Assembly: GCA_035545855.1 (NCBI GenBank)
Contig: DASZXK010000034.1
Coordinates: forward strand, 1 to 64,000
DNA from: DASZVB01 sp035545855
GTDB lineage: Bacteria; Myxococcota_A; Polyangia; Polyangiales; Polyangiaceae
Direction of reading: 5' to 3'
Length of the DNA: 64,000 nucleotides
A model generated the notes under the pieces. The model saw only the letters and a program-made list of their open reading frames with translations, did no database searches and was not told where the DNA came from. Below, piece by piece: positions 33,419 to 41,492 of this stretch. The position numbers were made by a program, and so were the translations under genes. The stretch's first letter is position 1. Each line of letters starts with the position of its first letter.

Positions 33419-34303
33419 ATGATGCGTTCCATGGCGCCCTCGCCGAACGCCGCTCCGAAGAGCTCGGACGTCGACGTGTACGGATACCTGGACTACCGCG
33501 CGTTCCTGCGGGACTTCTACGCGGCGAAGAAGTCCCAGAGCCGCGCGTTTTCCTACCGGGCTTTCTCCCGCCGGGCCGGAGTGTCGGCGCCGAACTACCT
33601 GAAGCTGGTCGTCGAGGGAGCGCGTAACCTGAGCCCGAAGATGGCCGAGCGCTTCGCTTCCGCGTGCCGGCTCGACGCCGACGCGAGTCGTTACTTCGTT
33701 CACCTCGTCGCGTTCAACCAGGCGGAGACGTCCACGGAGCGCGCGCAGCACTACGGAAAGCTCACGGCCTTCCAGAGCTACCGGACGGCTCACAAGCTCG
33801 ATCTGGCGCACGCGGCGTACTACGGGGAATGGTACATGCCCGCGATCCGCGAGCTCGCCGCGTCGAAGGAGTTCCGGGAGGATCCGGAGTGGATCGCCGA
33901 GCAGCTCGTCCCCGCGATCACACCGCGTGAGGCCTCGCGGGCCCTCGACACGCTCGTCGAGCTCGGGCTCCTCGTTCGAGGCGACGGCGGACGGCTCGTC
34001 CAGGCGGACGCGCTATTGTCGACCGGGCCGGAGACGCGAGGTCTTCACATCGCCGCGTTTCACCGCGTGATGACCCAGCGGGCCATCGAGTCGATCGATC
34101 TCCTCCCCCCGAACGAGCGGGACATCTCCTCGCTCACGCTGTGCCTCAGCCGCGGGGGGCTTCGCTCGTTCAAGGAGCGGCTCCAGCGATTTCGCCGGGA
34201 GTTGCTCGAGCTCTCCGCCCTGGAGCAGGATCCGGAGCAGGTGGTCCAGATCAATTTCCAGCTATTCCCGCTGACCAAGTCTCGCCGCGGAGGATCCCGG
34301 TGA
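33419..34303 (+). CDS. TIGR02147 (DUF4423) family regulator
   Basis: A 294-residue protein of the TIGR02147 family, abundant in Myxococcota, Fibrobacteres and relatives and presumed to be DNA-binding. Seen: YLDYRAFLRDFYAAKKSQS, the helix-turn-helix-like FSYRAFSRRAGVSAPNYLKL, LSPKMAERFASACRLD, then the C-terminal family domain with AAYYGEWYMPAIRELA, ITPREASRALDTLVELGLL and TLCLSRGGLRSFKERL. Family members often sit next to an exported lipoprotein, as here (GTGA overlap). A palindrome 41 bp upstream is repeated before the FAS1 gene, which supports a role as an autoregulated transcription factor. The ATG at 33419 has a second ATG right after it. Confidence 0.88.
   Translation: MMRSMAPSPNAAPKSSDVDVYGYLDYRAFLRDFYAAKKSQSRAFSYRAFSRRAGVSAPNYLKLVVEGARNLSPKMAERFASACRLDADASRYFVHLVAFNQAETSTERAQHYGKLTAFQSYRTAHKLDLAHAAYYGEWYMPAIRELAASKEFREDPEWIAEQLVPAITPREASRALDTLVELGLLVRGDGGRLVQADALLSTGPETRGLHIAAFHRVMTQRAIESIDLLPPNERDISSLTLCLSRGGLRSFKERLQRFRRELLELSALEQDPEQVVQINFQLFPLTKSRRGGSR
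34289..34293 (+). promoter_or_regulatory. Strong RBS (GGAGG) that fixes a GTG start
   Basis: GGAGG ends 6 bp before the GTG at 34300. It lies inside the end of the TIGR02147 gene and decides for GTG 34300 over ATG 34336, which lacks a ribosome-binding site. Confidence 0.6.
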
Positions 34304-35079
34304 CGTCCGCGCGACCCTGGGGCAAAAAGCGGTCGATGGAATCCGCACGCCTCGGAGGTCTGGCCGTCACCATCGGAGCGATCTTTCTGGCGGCCTGCAC
34401 CGGCGGAACGGAGACCGGCAATCCCTCGTTCACCGGGGAGGTCGCGTACACGGCGTACTCGAGCGCGCCGGACCGCATCGGGGTGCGCTCCGAGGGCAGC
34501 GTCGCGAACGTCTCTTCGGTCTGGCTGGATCTCGGGGACATCGGGTTCTCGGCGGACTGCGACGCGGACGCGGGCGCGCCGGTGAAGGCCCCCGCGCTCG
34601 GCGTCGGGGATCACGCGGCGGGTCGGCACAACGTCACCCGGTTCGAGCTCGAGCCCGAGTCCTTCTGTCGCGTCACGGTCCCGTTCGGCGTCGCAGGGCA
34701 GGACGCACTTCCGGAGGGCGCGCCCGCGCTGCTCCGTGACCACAGCGTCGTCGTGGAGGGAACACGCGCGGACGGCGTCCCGTTCACGGTCCTCGGAGAC
34801 GCCGCGTCGACGTTCGCTCTCCCGGCGGTCTCCGGCACGTTCGCGGTCACGGCCTCGACGGGAAAGACGCTCCTCGCGTTCGACGTCGCGCGGTGGCTCG
34901 ACCTCGATCTCGCGTCGGTCGCGCCGTCCGCGGGTGCCGTCACGGTCTCGGCCGACGAACACGCGGACCTTCATGCCGTGTTTCTCGGGAACCTCGGCCC
35001 GGGCATCGTGTTGCTTCGCGACGAGGACGGCGACGGTCACGTCGACCCGGCTCCCGAGACGCTCGCCCGAGGGCGCTAG
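34300..35079 (+). CDS. TIGR02147-associated lipoprotein ('GGTETGNP' type)
   Basis: A 259-residue lipoprotein. The start GTG 34300 gives a basic n-region (TSARPWGKKRS), a hydrophobic stretch and lipobox LAAC, followed directly by TGGTETGNPSFTGEVAYTAY, a motif I associate with lipoproteins encoded next to TIGR02147 regulators. The mature part looks like an all-beta domain with alternating hydrophobics, and it ends with an Asp-rich stretch (DEDGDGHVDPAPE) that could bind Ca2+. The stop/start overlap with the regulator implies coupled translation. Function unknown; perhaps the exported effector or the sensor partner of the regulator. Confidence 0.82.
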   Translation: MTSARPWGKKRSMESARLGGLAVTIGAIFLAACTGGTETGNPSFTGEVAYTAYSSAPDRIGVRSEGSVANVSSVWLDLGDIGFSADCDADAGAPVKAPALGVGDHAAGRHNVTRFELEPESFCRVTVPFGVAGQDALPEGAPALLRDHSVVVEGTRADGVPFTVLGDAASTFALPAVSGTFAVTASTGKTLLAFDVARWLDLDLASVAPSAGAVTVSADEHADLHAVFLGNLGPGIVLLRDEDGDGHVDPAPETLARGR

Positions 35080-35101
35080 CGCGGGCCAGCCGCGCGTCCG
35101 G

Positions 35102-35119
35102 CGTATTCACGCGAATACG
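35102..35119. promoter_or_regulatory. Operator-like palindrome CGTATTC-N4-GAATACG (copy 2)
   Basis: Same half-sites as at 33361-33378 with spacer ACGC, 110 bp before the FAS1 lipoprotein start. The left flank CCGG and the right G-(2 nt)-CCG also match. Confidence 0.65.
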
Positions 35120-35229
35120 GTCCCGCTCGGGCGCACCCTGTCGTTCGGCAGCGACCGGACACAAGAGGGCATCGTCACGGTCGCAATCTCGCGGCCCGAC
35201 GACGGAGCGGTGCTCCGAGGAGAATCCCC

Positions 35230-36264
35230 ATGAAGTCCTTGCCTTGGATCTCGATCGTGCTGGTCGCGACGCAGCCGCTCTTCGGGTGCAGCAGCGACGA
35301 CTCGAACTCGACTGGTGGCGCCGGTACGGGCGGAGAAGCCGGTGCAGCGGCGGGTGGCTCGTCCGGCTCCGGCACGGGCGGCCAGGACACGGGTAGCGGC
35401 GGGAAAGCGGGCGGCGCCGGCGGCATGGGTACCGGTGGCGCGGGCACCGGTGGCATGGCCTCGGAAGACGCGGGGGCGAAGGACATCGTGGACACGGCCG
35501 TCGCAGCCGGATCGTTCACGAAGCTCGCCGCGGCCCTCGGCACCGCGGATCTCGTCGCGGCGCTGAAGGGAGCCGGTCCCTTCACCGTCTTCGCACCCAC
35601 GGACGACGCGTTCGTGACGTTCGAGACGGACAACCCCGGCGTCCTCGCCGGGCTCTCCAAGGACGCGCTGACGGAGATCCTGAAGTACCACGTCGTCTCG
35701 GGCGCGGCGGTGGAGTCCAAGGACCTGAAGAACGGGCAGGTCTTCGTCACGCTCTCGGGTTCGCCCATCCTGATCGACACCTCGAGCGGCGTGAAGGTGG
35801 ACGACGCGAAGGTGACCACGGCCGACGTCGTCGCCTCGAACGGAGTGATCCACGTCATCGACCACATCATCCTTCCGCCGAAGGACGACATCGTCGCGAC
35901 GGCGGTCGCGGCCGGCACGTTCACGTCGCTCGCCCAGGCGCTGACCGACGCGGACCTCGTGACGACGCTCCAGGGCCCGGGGCCGTTCACCGTGTTCGCA
36001 CCCACCGACACGGCGTTCGGCAAGCTCGCGTCCGTACCGACGGGGCAAGCGCTGAAGGACGTGCTCCTCTATCACGTCGTTCCGGGGGCCATCGGCTCGG
36101 GCGATCTCGTGGCCGGGTCCGTGCAGACGGAGCTCGCCGGGAAGAGCCTCACCGTCGACCTGACCAGCGGCGTGAAGATCGATGGTGCAAATGTCACGAC
36201 CGCGAACATCCTCGCGAAGAACGGCGTGATTCACGTCGTGGACACCGTGCTCGTCCCTCAGTGA
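35230..36264 (+). CDS. Lipoprotein with two fasciclin (FAS1) domains
   Basis: A 344-residue exported protein. Signal peptide with lipobox LFGC, then a Gly/Ser/Thr/Ala linker of about 60 residues (TGGAGTGGEAGAAAGG repeats), then two FAS1 domains (about 84-215 and 217-344). Each has the H1 motif (GPFTVFAPTDDAFVTF; GPFTVFAPTDTAFGKL), the YH motif (LKYHVVSG; LLYHVVPG) and the end segment NGVIHVID / NGVIHVVD. FAS1 domains mediate adhesion and matrix contacts. An operator-like palindrome is upstream and a strong hairpin follows the stop, so it is probably transcribed alone under control of the nearby TIGR02147 regulator. Confidence 0.95.
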   Translation: MKSLPWISIVLVATQPLFGCSSDDSNSTGGAGTGGEAGAAAGGSSGSGTGGQDTGSGGKAGGAGGMGTGGAGTGGMASEDAGAKDIVDTAVAAGSFTKLAAALGTADLVAALKGAGPFTVFAPTDDAFVTFETDNPGVLAGLSKDALTEILKYHVVSGAAVESKDLKNGQVFVTLSGSPILIDTSSGVKVDDAKVTTADVVASNGVIHVIDHIILPPKDDIVATAVAAGTFTSLAQALTDADLVTTLQGPGPFTVFAPTDTAFGKLASVPTGQALKDVLLYHVVPGAIGSGDLVAGSVQTELAGKSLTVDLTSGVKIDGANVTTANILAKNGVIHVVDTVLVPQ

Positions 36265-36295
36265 ACCCCGACGCGGCTCGCCGCGCGGCGAAGGA

Positions 36296-36325
36296 GGCCC
36301 CGGAGGGACGAAGCCCTCCGGGGCC
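36296..36325 (+). terminator. Strong 12-bp hairpin after the FAS1 gene
   Basis: GGCCCCGGAGGG/CCCTCCGGGGCC with loop ACGAAG, 31 bp after the stop. A perfect stem but no U-tract. It separates the FAS1 gene from the DUF1254 gene. Confidence 0.6.
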
Positions 36326-36364
36326 GTGCTGCTCCGGCCGAGGGCATGGTAGATTGCAGGGTCG

Positions 36365-37768
36365 ATGAAGCTCGCTCTGCTCCCGATCGCGCTCTCGCTC
36401 CTGTTCTCCGCTGCGTGCTCGTCCGGTGGGAAGGCGACCGCCGCGGGCTCCGCACCGGACGGGGGGCCCGATGGCGACGGAGGCGGAGCCGACGGCGGCG
36501 ACCCCGCGGCGCTCGCGGCCGACGCGTTCGTCTGGGGCTACCCGCTCGTCGTGAGCCGGCGGACGATGCAGAGCCTCGGCGGCCTCGTCGGTATCAACAA
36601 GCTCTTCAATCAGCCGGGGCCGCTCCCGGCGACTCTGCGGATCATCCCCGCGCCGAACCAGGACACGTATTATTCGATCGCGATCCTGGACCTGCGCGCG
36701 GAGCCCATGGTGCTCACGGTGCCGGACGTCACCGACCGCTACTGGACGTATCAGTTCCTCGAGACGTTCACGAACTCCTTCCACTACCTCGGGACGCGCG
36801 CGACGGGAGGGAAGGGGGGCACGTTCGTCATCACCGCTCCCGGATGGCAGGGCACCGTCCCGACCGGCGCGGAGGTGATCGAATCCCCCACGGCGGAGCT
36901 CTTCATGCTCGGGCGCTATCTGGTGAAGGACGCCGCCGACGGCCAGACCGTGAACGCGCTCTCGCGCTCTCTCGTGCCGCTCCACACGCTGACGGGAGAT
37001 CCGGAACCGCCCGCCGTGGACCCGCCGCTCGGCCAGGCTCCCGGAGCGCCGCAGGAGACCGGGACCGAGGGCGCGGCGTTCTTCGACGAGCTGGGGGACG
37101 CGCTCGCCGCGACGCCGCCCTCGGCGGCCCCGGACGTGTCCGCCCTCGCGCGATTCGCCTCGCTCGGCATCGGGCCCGGGAAGCACCCGATCGCGGACGG
37201 GACCGGGAACGCAGACGCGCTCTCTGCCGGCGCGACGAACGGCCTTCAGCGAATCCTGGACGGCGCGCAGGGCTTCGGCACCACCGTGAACGGCTGGACG
37301 ACGCGCCTCGACATCGGAACGTACTCCGATTTCCTCACGCGCGCCGTCGTCGCCAAGGTCGCGTGGGCCGCGAACGTCCCGGAGGAATCCGTCTATCCCA
37401 TCTCGCGCGCCGACCCGTCGGGCGCCGTGTACGACGGCGCGAAGAGCTACACGATGCACTTCTCTCCGACGGATCTTCCCTCGCTGAAGCCGCTCGGCTT
37501 CTGGTCGGTCACGCTGTACGGCGCCGACATGTTCTTCGTCGACAACCCCCTCCAGCGCTTCTCGCTCGGAAACCGGATGCCGAGCCTCGAGTACAACGCG
37601 GACGGCTCGCTCGACCTGTACCTCCAGAACGCCGCCCCCGCCGGGCACGCGGCGAACTGGCTCCCGACGCCGGCGTCGGGTCCCTTCGTGCTCGTGACGC
37701 GGCTCTATCTGCCGGAGCAGACGGTCCTGGACGGCAACTACGCCGTTCCCGGCGTGGTCGCGAAGTGA
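36365..37768 (+). CDS. DUF1254/DUF1214 domain lipoprotein
   Basis: A 467-residue exported protein. Signal peptide with lipobox (LLPIALSLLFSAAC), Gly/Asp-rich linker, then DUF1254 (FVWGYPLVVSRRTMQSLGG, NQDTYYSIAILDLRAEPMVL, RYWTYQFLETFTNSFHYLGT) and DUF1214 (PGAVYDGAKSY-like region, FWSVTLYGADMFFVDNPLQR, SLDLYLQN, LYLPEQTVLDGNY). These domains often occur together; the reaction is unknown, though a few members act on xenobiotics or sit in the envelope. It ends exactly at the base of a hairpin shared with korB. Confidence 0.92.
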   Translation: MKLALLPIALSLLFSAACSSGGKATAAGSAPDGGPDGDGGGADGGDPAALAADAFVWGYPLVVSRRTMQSLGGLVGINKLFNQPGPLPATLRIIPAPNQDTYYSIAILDLRAEPMVLTVPDVTDRYWTYQFLETFTNSFHYLGTRATGGKGGTFVITAPGWQGTVPTGAEVIESPTAELFMLGRYLVKDAADGQTVNALSRSLVPLHTLTGDPEPPAVDPPLGQAPGAPQETGTEGAAFFDELGDALAATPPSAAPDVSALARFASLGIGPGKHPIADGTGNADALSAGATNGLQRILDGAQGFGTTVNGWTTRLDIGTYSDFLTRAVVAKVAWAANVPEESVYPISRADPSGAVYDGAKSYTMHFSPTDLPSLKPLGFWSVTLYGADMFFVDNPLQRFSLGNRMPSLEYNADGSLDLYLQNAAPAGHAANWLPTPASGPFVLVTRLYLPEQTVLDGNYAVPGVVAK

Positions 37769-37793
37769 GCCGCGCGCCTGTGGGCGCGGCTCA
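37766..37793. terminator. Bidirectional hairpin built from both stop codons
   Basis: TGAGCCGCGC/GCGCGGCTCA with an 8-nt loop. The left arm begins with the TGA of the DUF1254 gene and the right arm begins (minus strand) with the TGA of korB. The 10-bp stem is perfect. Confidence 0.55.
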
Positions 37794-38810
37794 GACCGTC
37801 CAGGTTTCGCCCGAGTGGAGGAGCTTCTCGAGGCTCCCCTGGCCGAGCTTCGCCGTCGCCCGCCCGTGCTGGGCTTCCACGGCCGTCTCGTACGTGGGTC
37901 GCGCGACGGCGTAGAGGACGCCCATCGCGACCGGGAACTCCGGGAACGGCATGCGCGCGAGCATCGCGGCGATCGTCGGGTTCGTCTCGTCGTGAACGAG
38001 GACGTCCTTTTCCGTCACGCCGTTCTCCCCCAGCGTCACGACGCGGAGCGACAGCGTCCGCGCGTCGATCGCGAGGCCCTTCTTCTTGTCCGCTCCGAAG
38101 AGGAGCGGCTTCCCGTGCTCGACGAAGATCTGCTTCTCGTCCTTCACGGCCTTGTCCGTGAAGTTCAGGAACGCGTCGTCGTTGAAGACGTTGCAGTTCT
38201 GGTAGATCTCCGTGAACGTGCCGCCCGGGTGGTCGGCCGCACGCCGGAGGACGACGGCGAACTCCTTCGCCTGGGTGTCCACCGTCCGGGACACGAAACC
38301 CGCGCCGGCGCCGAGCGCGAACACGCACGGGTCGAGCGGGTGATCGGCGGAGCCGAAGGGCGTGCTCTTCGTCACCTTGCCCTCCTCGCTCGTCGGCGAG
38401 TACTGCCCCTTCGTGAGGCCGTAGATCCGGTTGTTGAAGAGGAGGATCTTCACGCCGACGTTCCGGCGGAGGCAGTGCATGAGCTGGTTTCCGCCGATGG
38501 AGAGGCCGTCTCCGTCGCCGGTCGCGAGCCACACGCTGAGCTCGGGGTTCGCGACCTTGATGCCGGTCGCGAACGCGGGAGCGCGACCGTGGATCGTGTG
38601 AAACCCGTAGGTGTTCATGTAGTAGGGGAAGCGGCTCGAGCAGCCGATGCCGCTCACCCACACCATCTTCTCCCGCGGGATCCCGAGCTCCGGCATCAGC
38701 CGCTGCACGTTCGCGAGGATCGAGTAATCCCCGCAACCCGGGCACCAGCGGACGTCCTGGTCCGTCTCGAAGTCCTTCTTCGTCAGCTTCGCGTCGACCG
38801 TCTGGGACAT
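37791..38810 (-). CDS. korB: 2-oxoacid:ferredoxin oxidoreductase beta subunit
   Basis: A 339-residue thiamine-diphosphate subunit of a 2-oxoacid (probably 2-oxoglutarate):ferredoxin oxidoreductase. It decarboxylates the 2-oxoacid and passes electrons to ferredoxin while forming the acyl-CoA. Seen: the Cys pair of the cluster region (DVRWCPGCGDYSILANVQR), VSGIGCSSRFPYYMNTYGFH, the ThDP-binding ATGDGDGLSIGGNQLMHCLR, NNRIYGLTKGQYSPTS, and the C-terminal FPVAMGVLYAVARPTYETAV. It follows korA with a 2-bp gap, so the two are co-translated. Whether 2-oxoglutarate or pyruvate is the main substrate cannot be decided from the sequence alone. Confidence 0.93.
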   Translation of the reverse strand: MSQTVDAKLTKKDFETDQDVRWCPGCGDYSILANVQRLMPELGIPREKMVWVSGIGCSSRFPYYMNTYGFHTIHGRAPAFATGIKVANPELSVWLATGDGDGLSIGGNQLMHCLRRNVGVKILLFNNRIYGLTKGQYSPTSEEGKVTKSTPFGSADHPLDPCVFALGAGAGFVSRTVDTQAKEFAVVLRRAADHPGGTFTEIYQNCNVFNDDAFLNFTDKAVKDEKQIFVEHGKPLLFGADKKKGLAIDARTLSLRVVTLGENGVTEKDVLVHDETNPTIAAMLARMPFPEFPVAMGVLYAVARPTYETAVEAQHGRATAKLGQGSLEKLLHSGETWTV

Positions 38811-38812
38811 CT

Positions 38813-40690
38813 TCAGCTCTCCAACATCTGGCGGATCCGCTCTTCGACCTCGTCGATGCGGAACGGCTGGCCCTGGATCTTCGGCATCGACTCAGCCGGG
38901 ATGAGGTACCGGCTCCGGACGAGCTGAACGAGCTGGCCCAGGTTCATCTCCGGGATGAGCACGCGATCGAACCGCTTCAGCATCTCCCCGAGGTTTCGAG
39001 GCATCGGGTTCAGGTAGTTCAGATGCGCGTGAGAGACGGAGAGCCCTCGCGCGCGGCACCGTCGGACGGCCTCGTGGAGCGCGCCGTACGTGGAGCCCCA
39101 GCCGAGCACCAGGAGCTTCCCGGATTCGTCCCCGACCGCGATCTTCTGCTCCGGGATGTCGTTCGCGATGTTCTGGACCTTCGCGGCGCGCGTCCGGCAC
39201 ATCTTCTCGTGGTTCTTCGGATCGTAGGAGATGTGGCCCGAGTCGAAGTCCTTCTCGATGCCGCCGATCCGGTGCGTGAGGCCCGGCGTCCCGGGGATCG
39301 CCCAGTTTCGCGCGAGCGTCTGCGGATCCCGGAGGAACGGGTGGAAGCCGTCCGGCTCCTTCCGGAATTTCACCGGGAACCGCGGGAGGTCTTCGACCTT
39401 CGGGATCTTCCAGGGCTCGGCACCGTTCGCGACGTAGCCGTCCGTGAGGAGGATCACGGGAAGCATGTATTTCGTCGCGATGCGGCACGCCTCGATCGCC
39501 ATGTAGAAGCAGTCGCCCGGAGTGGAAGCCGCGAGGACGCACACCGGCGCCTCGCTGTTTCGCCCGTAGACGGCCTGGAGGAGGTCCGCCTGCTCGGTCT
39601 TCGTGGGCATGCCGGTGCTCGGCCCGGCCCGCTGAACGTCCAGAACCACGAGCGGGAGCTCCACGGAGACGGCGAGCCCGATGGCTTCCATCTTGAGCGC
39701 GAGCCCGGGGCCGCTCGTCGAGGTGATGCCCAGGTTACCGGCGTAGGAAGCGCCGATCGCGACGCACACCGCCGCGATCTCGTCCTCCGCTTGCACCGTC
39801 GTGACGGGGAACTGCTTGTAGCGGGAGAGCTCGTGGAGGACGTCGCTCGCCGGCGTGATGGGGTAGGAGCCGAGGACGAGCGGAATGCCCATGAGCTCGG
39901 TCGCGGCGACGAAGCCCCACGCGGTCGCCGTGTTGCCCGAAATGTTGCAGTACTCGCCCTTCGCCACCGGCGCCGCGGGCACCTCGTAGTGGTCGTGGGA
40001 GATCTCGAGCGTCTCGCCGAAGGCGTGTCCGGCCTTGAGGGCGAGGATGTTCGCCTGCGCCACGTCGGGCCGCTTCTTGTACTTGTCCTCGATCCATCGG
40101 ACGGTCGGATCCATCGGGCGGCCGTAGATCCAGTACATGAGTCCGAGGGTCCAGAAATTCTTGCAGCGCCCGGCCTCCTTCGTGGAGAGGCCGCTGCCCT
40201 CGACGGCGGCGAGCGTGTTCTTCGAGATGTCGATCGGGATCAGGCGGTAGGCCTGGAGCGAGCCGTCTTCGACGGGGTTCGTGCCGTAGCCCGCCTTCTT
40301 CAGGTTCTGTGCGTTGAACGCACCGCTGTTGACGATGAGCAGGCCGCCCGCGCGGAGGTCCTTCAGGTTCGTCTTGAGTGCGGCCGGGTTCATCGCGACG
40401 AGGACGTCCGGGGCGTCGCCCGGCGTGAACACGTCCTCCGACGAGAAGTTGATCTGGAAGCCCGAGACTCCGTAGAGCGTCCCCGCCGGGGCGCGGATCT
40501 CGGCGGGGAAGTCCGGGAAGGTCGCGAGGTCGTTTCCGACGATCGCGGCCGTCGCGGTGAACTGCGACCCCGTGACCTGCATGCCGTCGCCCGAGTCCCC
40601 ACAGAAACGAACGACTGCGCCCTTGATCTTCTTCAACCCGGCCGCTGCGGGCGACGAGCCCGACGCTCCGGGCTCTCCTAGTGTGGCCAT
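38813..40690 (-). CDS. korA: 2-oxoacid:ferredoxin oxidoreductase fused gamma-alpha subunit
   Basis: A 625-residue fusion of the gamma domain (about 20-215: VRFCGDSGDGMQVTGSQFTA, PDFPAEIRAPAGTLYGVSGF, DVLVAMNPAALKTNLKDL) with the alpha domain (about 245-625: YCNISGNTATAWGFVAATEL, GSYPITPASDVLHELSRY, VQAEDEIAAVCVAIGASYAG, TSTSGPGLALKMEAIGLAV, VLDVQRAGPSTGMPTKTEQ). This is the usual two-gene KorAB form. ATG 40690 has CGGAG as ribosome-binding site and starts a short Gly/Ser/Ala leader; longer in-frame sequence to 40795 is low-complexity. A 12-bp palindrome GAAAGGCCTTTC lies directly upstream of the RBS (40698-40709), possibly by chance. Confidence 0.94.
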   Translation of the reverse strand: MATLGEPGASGSSPAAAGLKKIKGAVVRFCGDSGDGMQVTGSQFTATAAIVGNDLATFPDFPAEIRAPAGTLYGVSGFQINFSSEDVFTPGDAPDVLVAMNPAALKTNLKDLRAGGLLIVNSGAFNAQNLKKAGYGTNPVEDGSLQAYRLIPIDISKNTLAAVEGSGLSTKEAGRCKNFWTLGLMYWIYGRPMDPTVRWIEDKYKKRPDVAQANILALKAGHAFGETLEISHDHYEVPAAPVAKGEYCNISGNTATAWGFVAATELMGIPLVLGSYPITPASDVLHELSRYKQFPVTTVQAEDEIAAVCVAIGASYAGNLGITSTSGPGLALKMEAIGLAVSVELPLVVLDVQRAGPSTGMPTKTEQADLLQAVYGRNSEAPVCVLAASTPGDCFYMAIEACRIATKYMLPVILLTDGYVANGAEPWKIPKVEDLPRFPVKFRKEPDGFHPFLRDPQTLARNWAIPGTPGLTHRIGGIEKDFDSGHISYDPKNHEKMCRTRAAKVQNIANDIPEQKIAVGDESGKLLVLGWGSTYGALHEAVRRCRARGLSVSHAHLNYLNPMPRNLGEMLKRFDRVLIPEMNLGQLVQLVRSRYLIPAESMPKIQGQPFRIDEVEERIRQMLES

Positions 40691-40918
40691 GGACTCCGAA
40701 AGGCCTTTCTGAGCTCTTCGGGCCCGTACCGCCGACGGGCGACGACACGGTCCGTGCTTCGCCGAGGTATCCCTCAGGCGATGTGGACGCCTCACTTGCT
40801 CCGACGTGTTCCCATTGTCAAGGCAACGGGACGCCCGCCTTCGGCGCCAAGCGAAAAGCGGCCCGGCGCGGCGGCGCGTCGAATCTGACGCGGTGCAGCG
40901 AAGCGGTGCCTCTGGAGC

Positions 40919-41356
40919 TCAGACGTGGCGATCGAGGAGAGCGCCGAGTCGCGGAGCGGCGGCCTCGACCTGCTTCTTCGCGGTGGGCCGGAGCTTCTCG
41001 TACGTGGACTTGATCACCGCGCGCTGGGCCTTCTGCGCGCGCGTGTCCGTCACGGCGAGGAGCGCGTCTGCCACGCGTCCCGCGTTTTGCTGGAGATACG
41101 CGCCCGGCTTCACGCCCTTCTGAGTGGCTTCCTGGAACAGCGGGTCGAGACAGCGGAGGAAGTCGTCGAGGAGCGCGTCCACCACTTCCTTCACGAAGCC
41201 GGGCTTGATGCCCTTCACCACCGCGAAGGCGCCCTTGATGGCGAGCCCGCTGAGCCCGCCCTTGTCCGAGACCTCGTCGTCGAGCACGCGGCAGGCGTCG
41301 TCGACGACCTTCTCTCGCTTGGGCGGCGTTCCGAGCATGTCAGTCAGTGTAGGCAT
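40919..41356 (-). CDS. DUF6918 family protein
   Basis: A 145-residue soluble, mostly helical protein. It resembles the DUF6918 family: an N-terminal LTDMLGTPPKREKVVDDACR, VSDKGGLSGLAIKGAFAVVK, IKPGFVKEVVDALLDDFLRC, then VADALLAVTDTRAQKAQRAV and YEKLRPTAKKQVEAAAPRLG. No signal peptide or membrane helix is seen. Its function is unknown. It lies alone between the korA promoter region and a divergent kinase gene. The family assignment rests on remembered sequence patterns. Confidence 0.8.
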   Translation of the reverse strand: MPTLTDMLGTPPKREKVVDDACRVLDDEVSDKGGLSGLAIKGAFAVVKGIKPGFVKEVVDALLDDFLRCLDPLFQEATQKGVKPGAYLQQNAGRVADALLAVTDTRAQKAQRAVIKSTYEKLRPTAKKQVEAAAPRLGALLDRHV

Positions 41357-41492
41357 GCGGATTCGTTAGCACTGACGCGGCGCGCTTTGCACCCGAATGA
41401 TGCTATACATCCCTCCTTCGAAGGCTTTTCGCGCCGCCCCCTTTTTCCGCCTCCTCCCTCCACGCCCCCCGACCGGGCGACTCCCGCCGAGC

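Noticed and set aside
40698..40709. GAAAGGCCTTTC palindrome upstream of korA as an operator
   Set aside because: It is a single 12-bp copy next to the RBS with no repeat elsewhere in the window; chance cannot be excluded.
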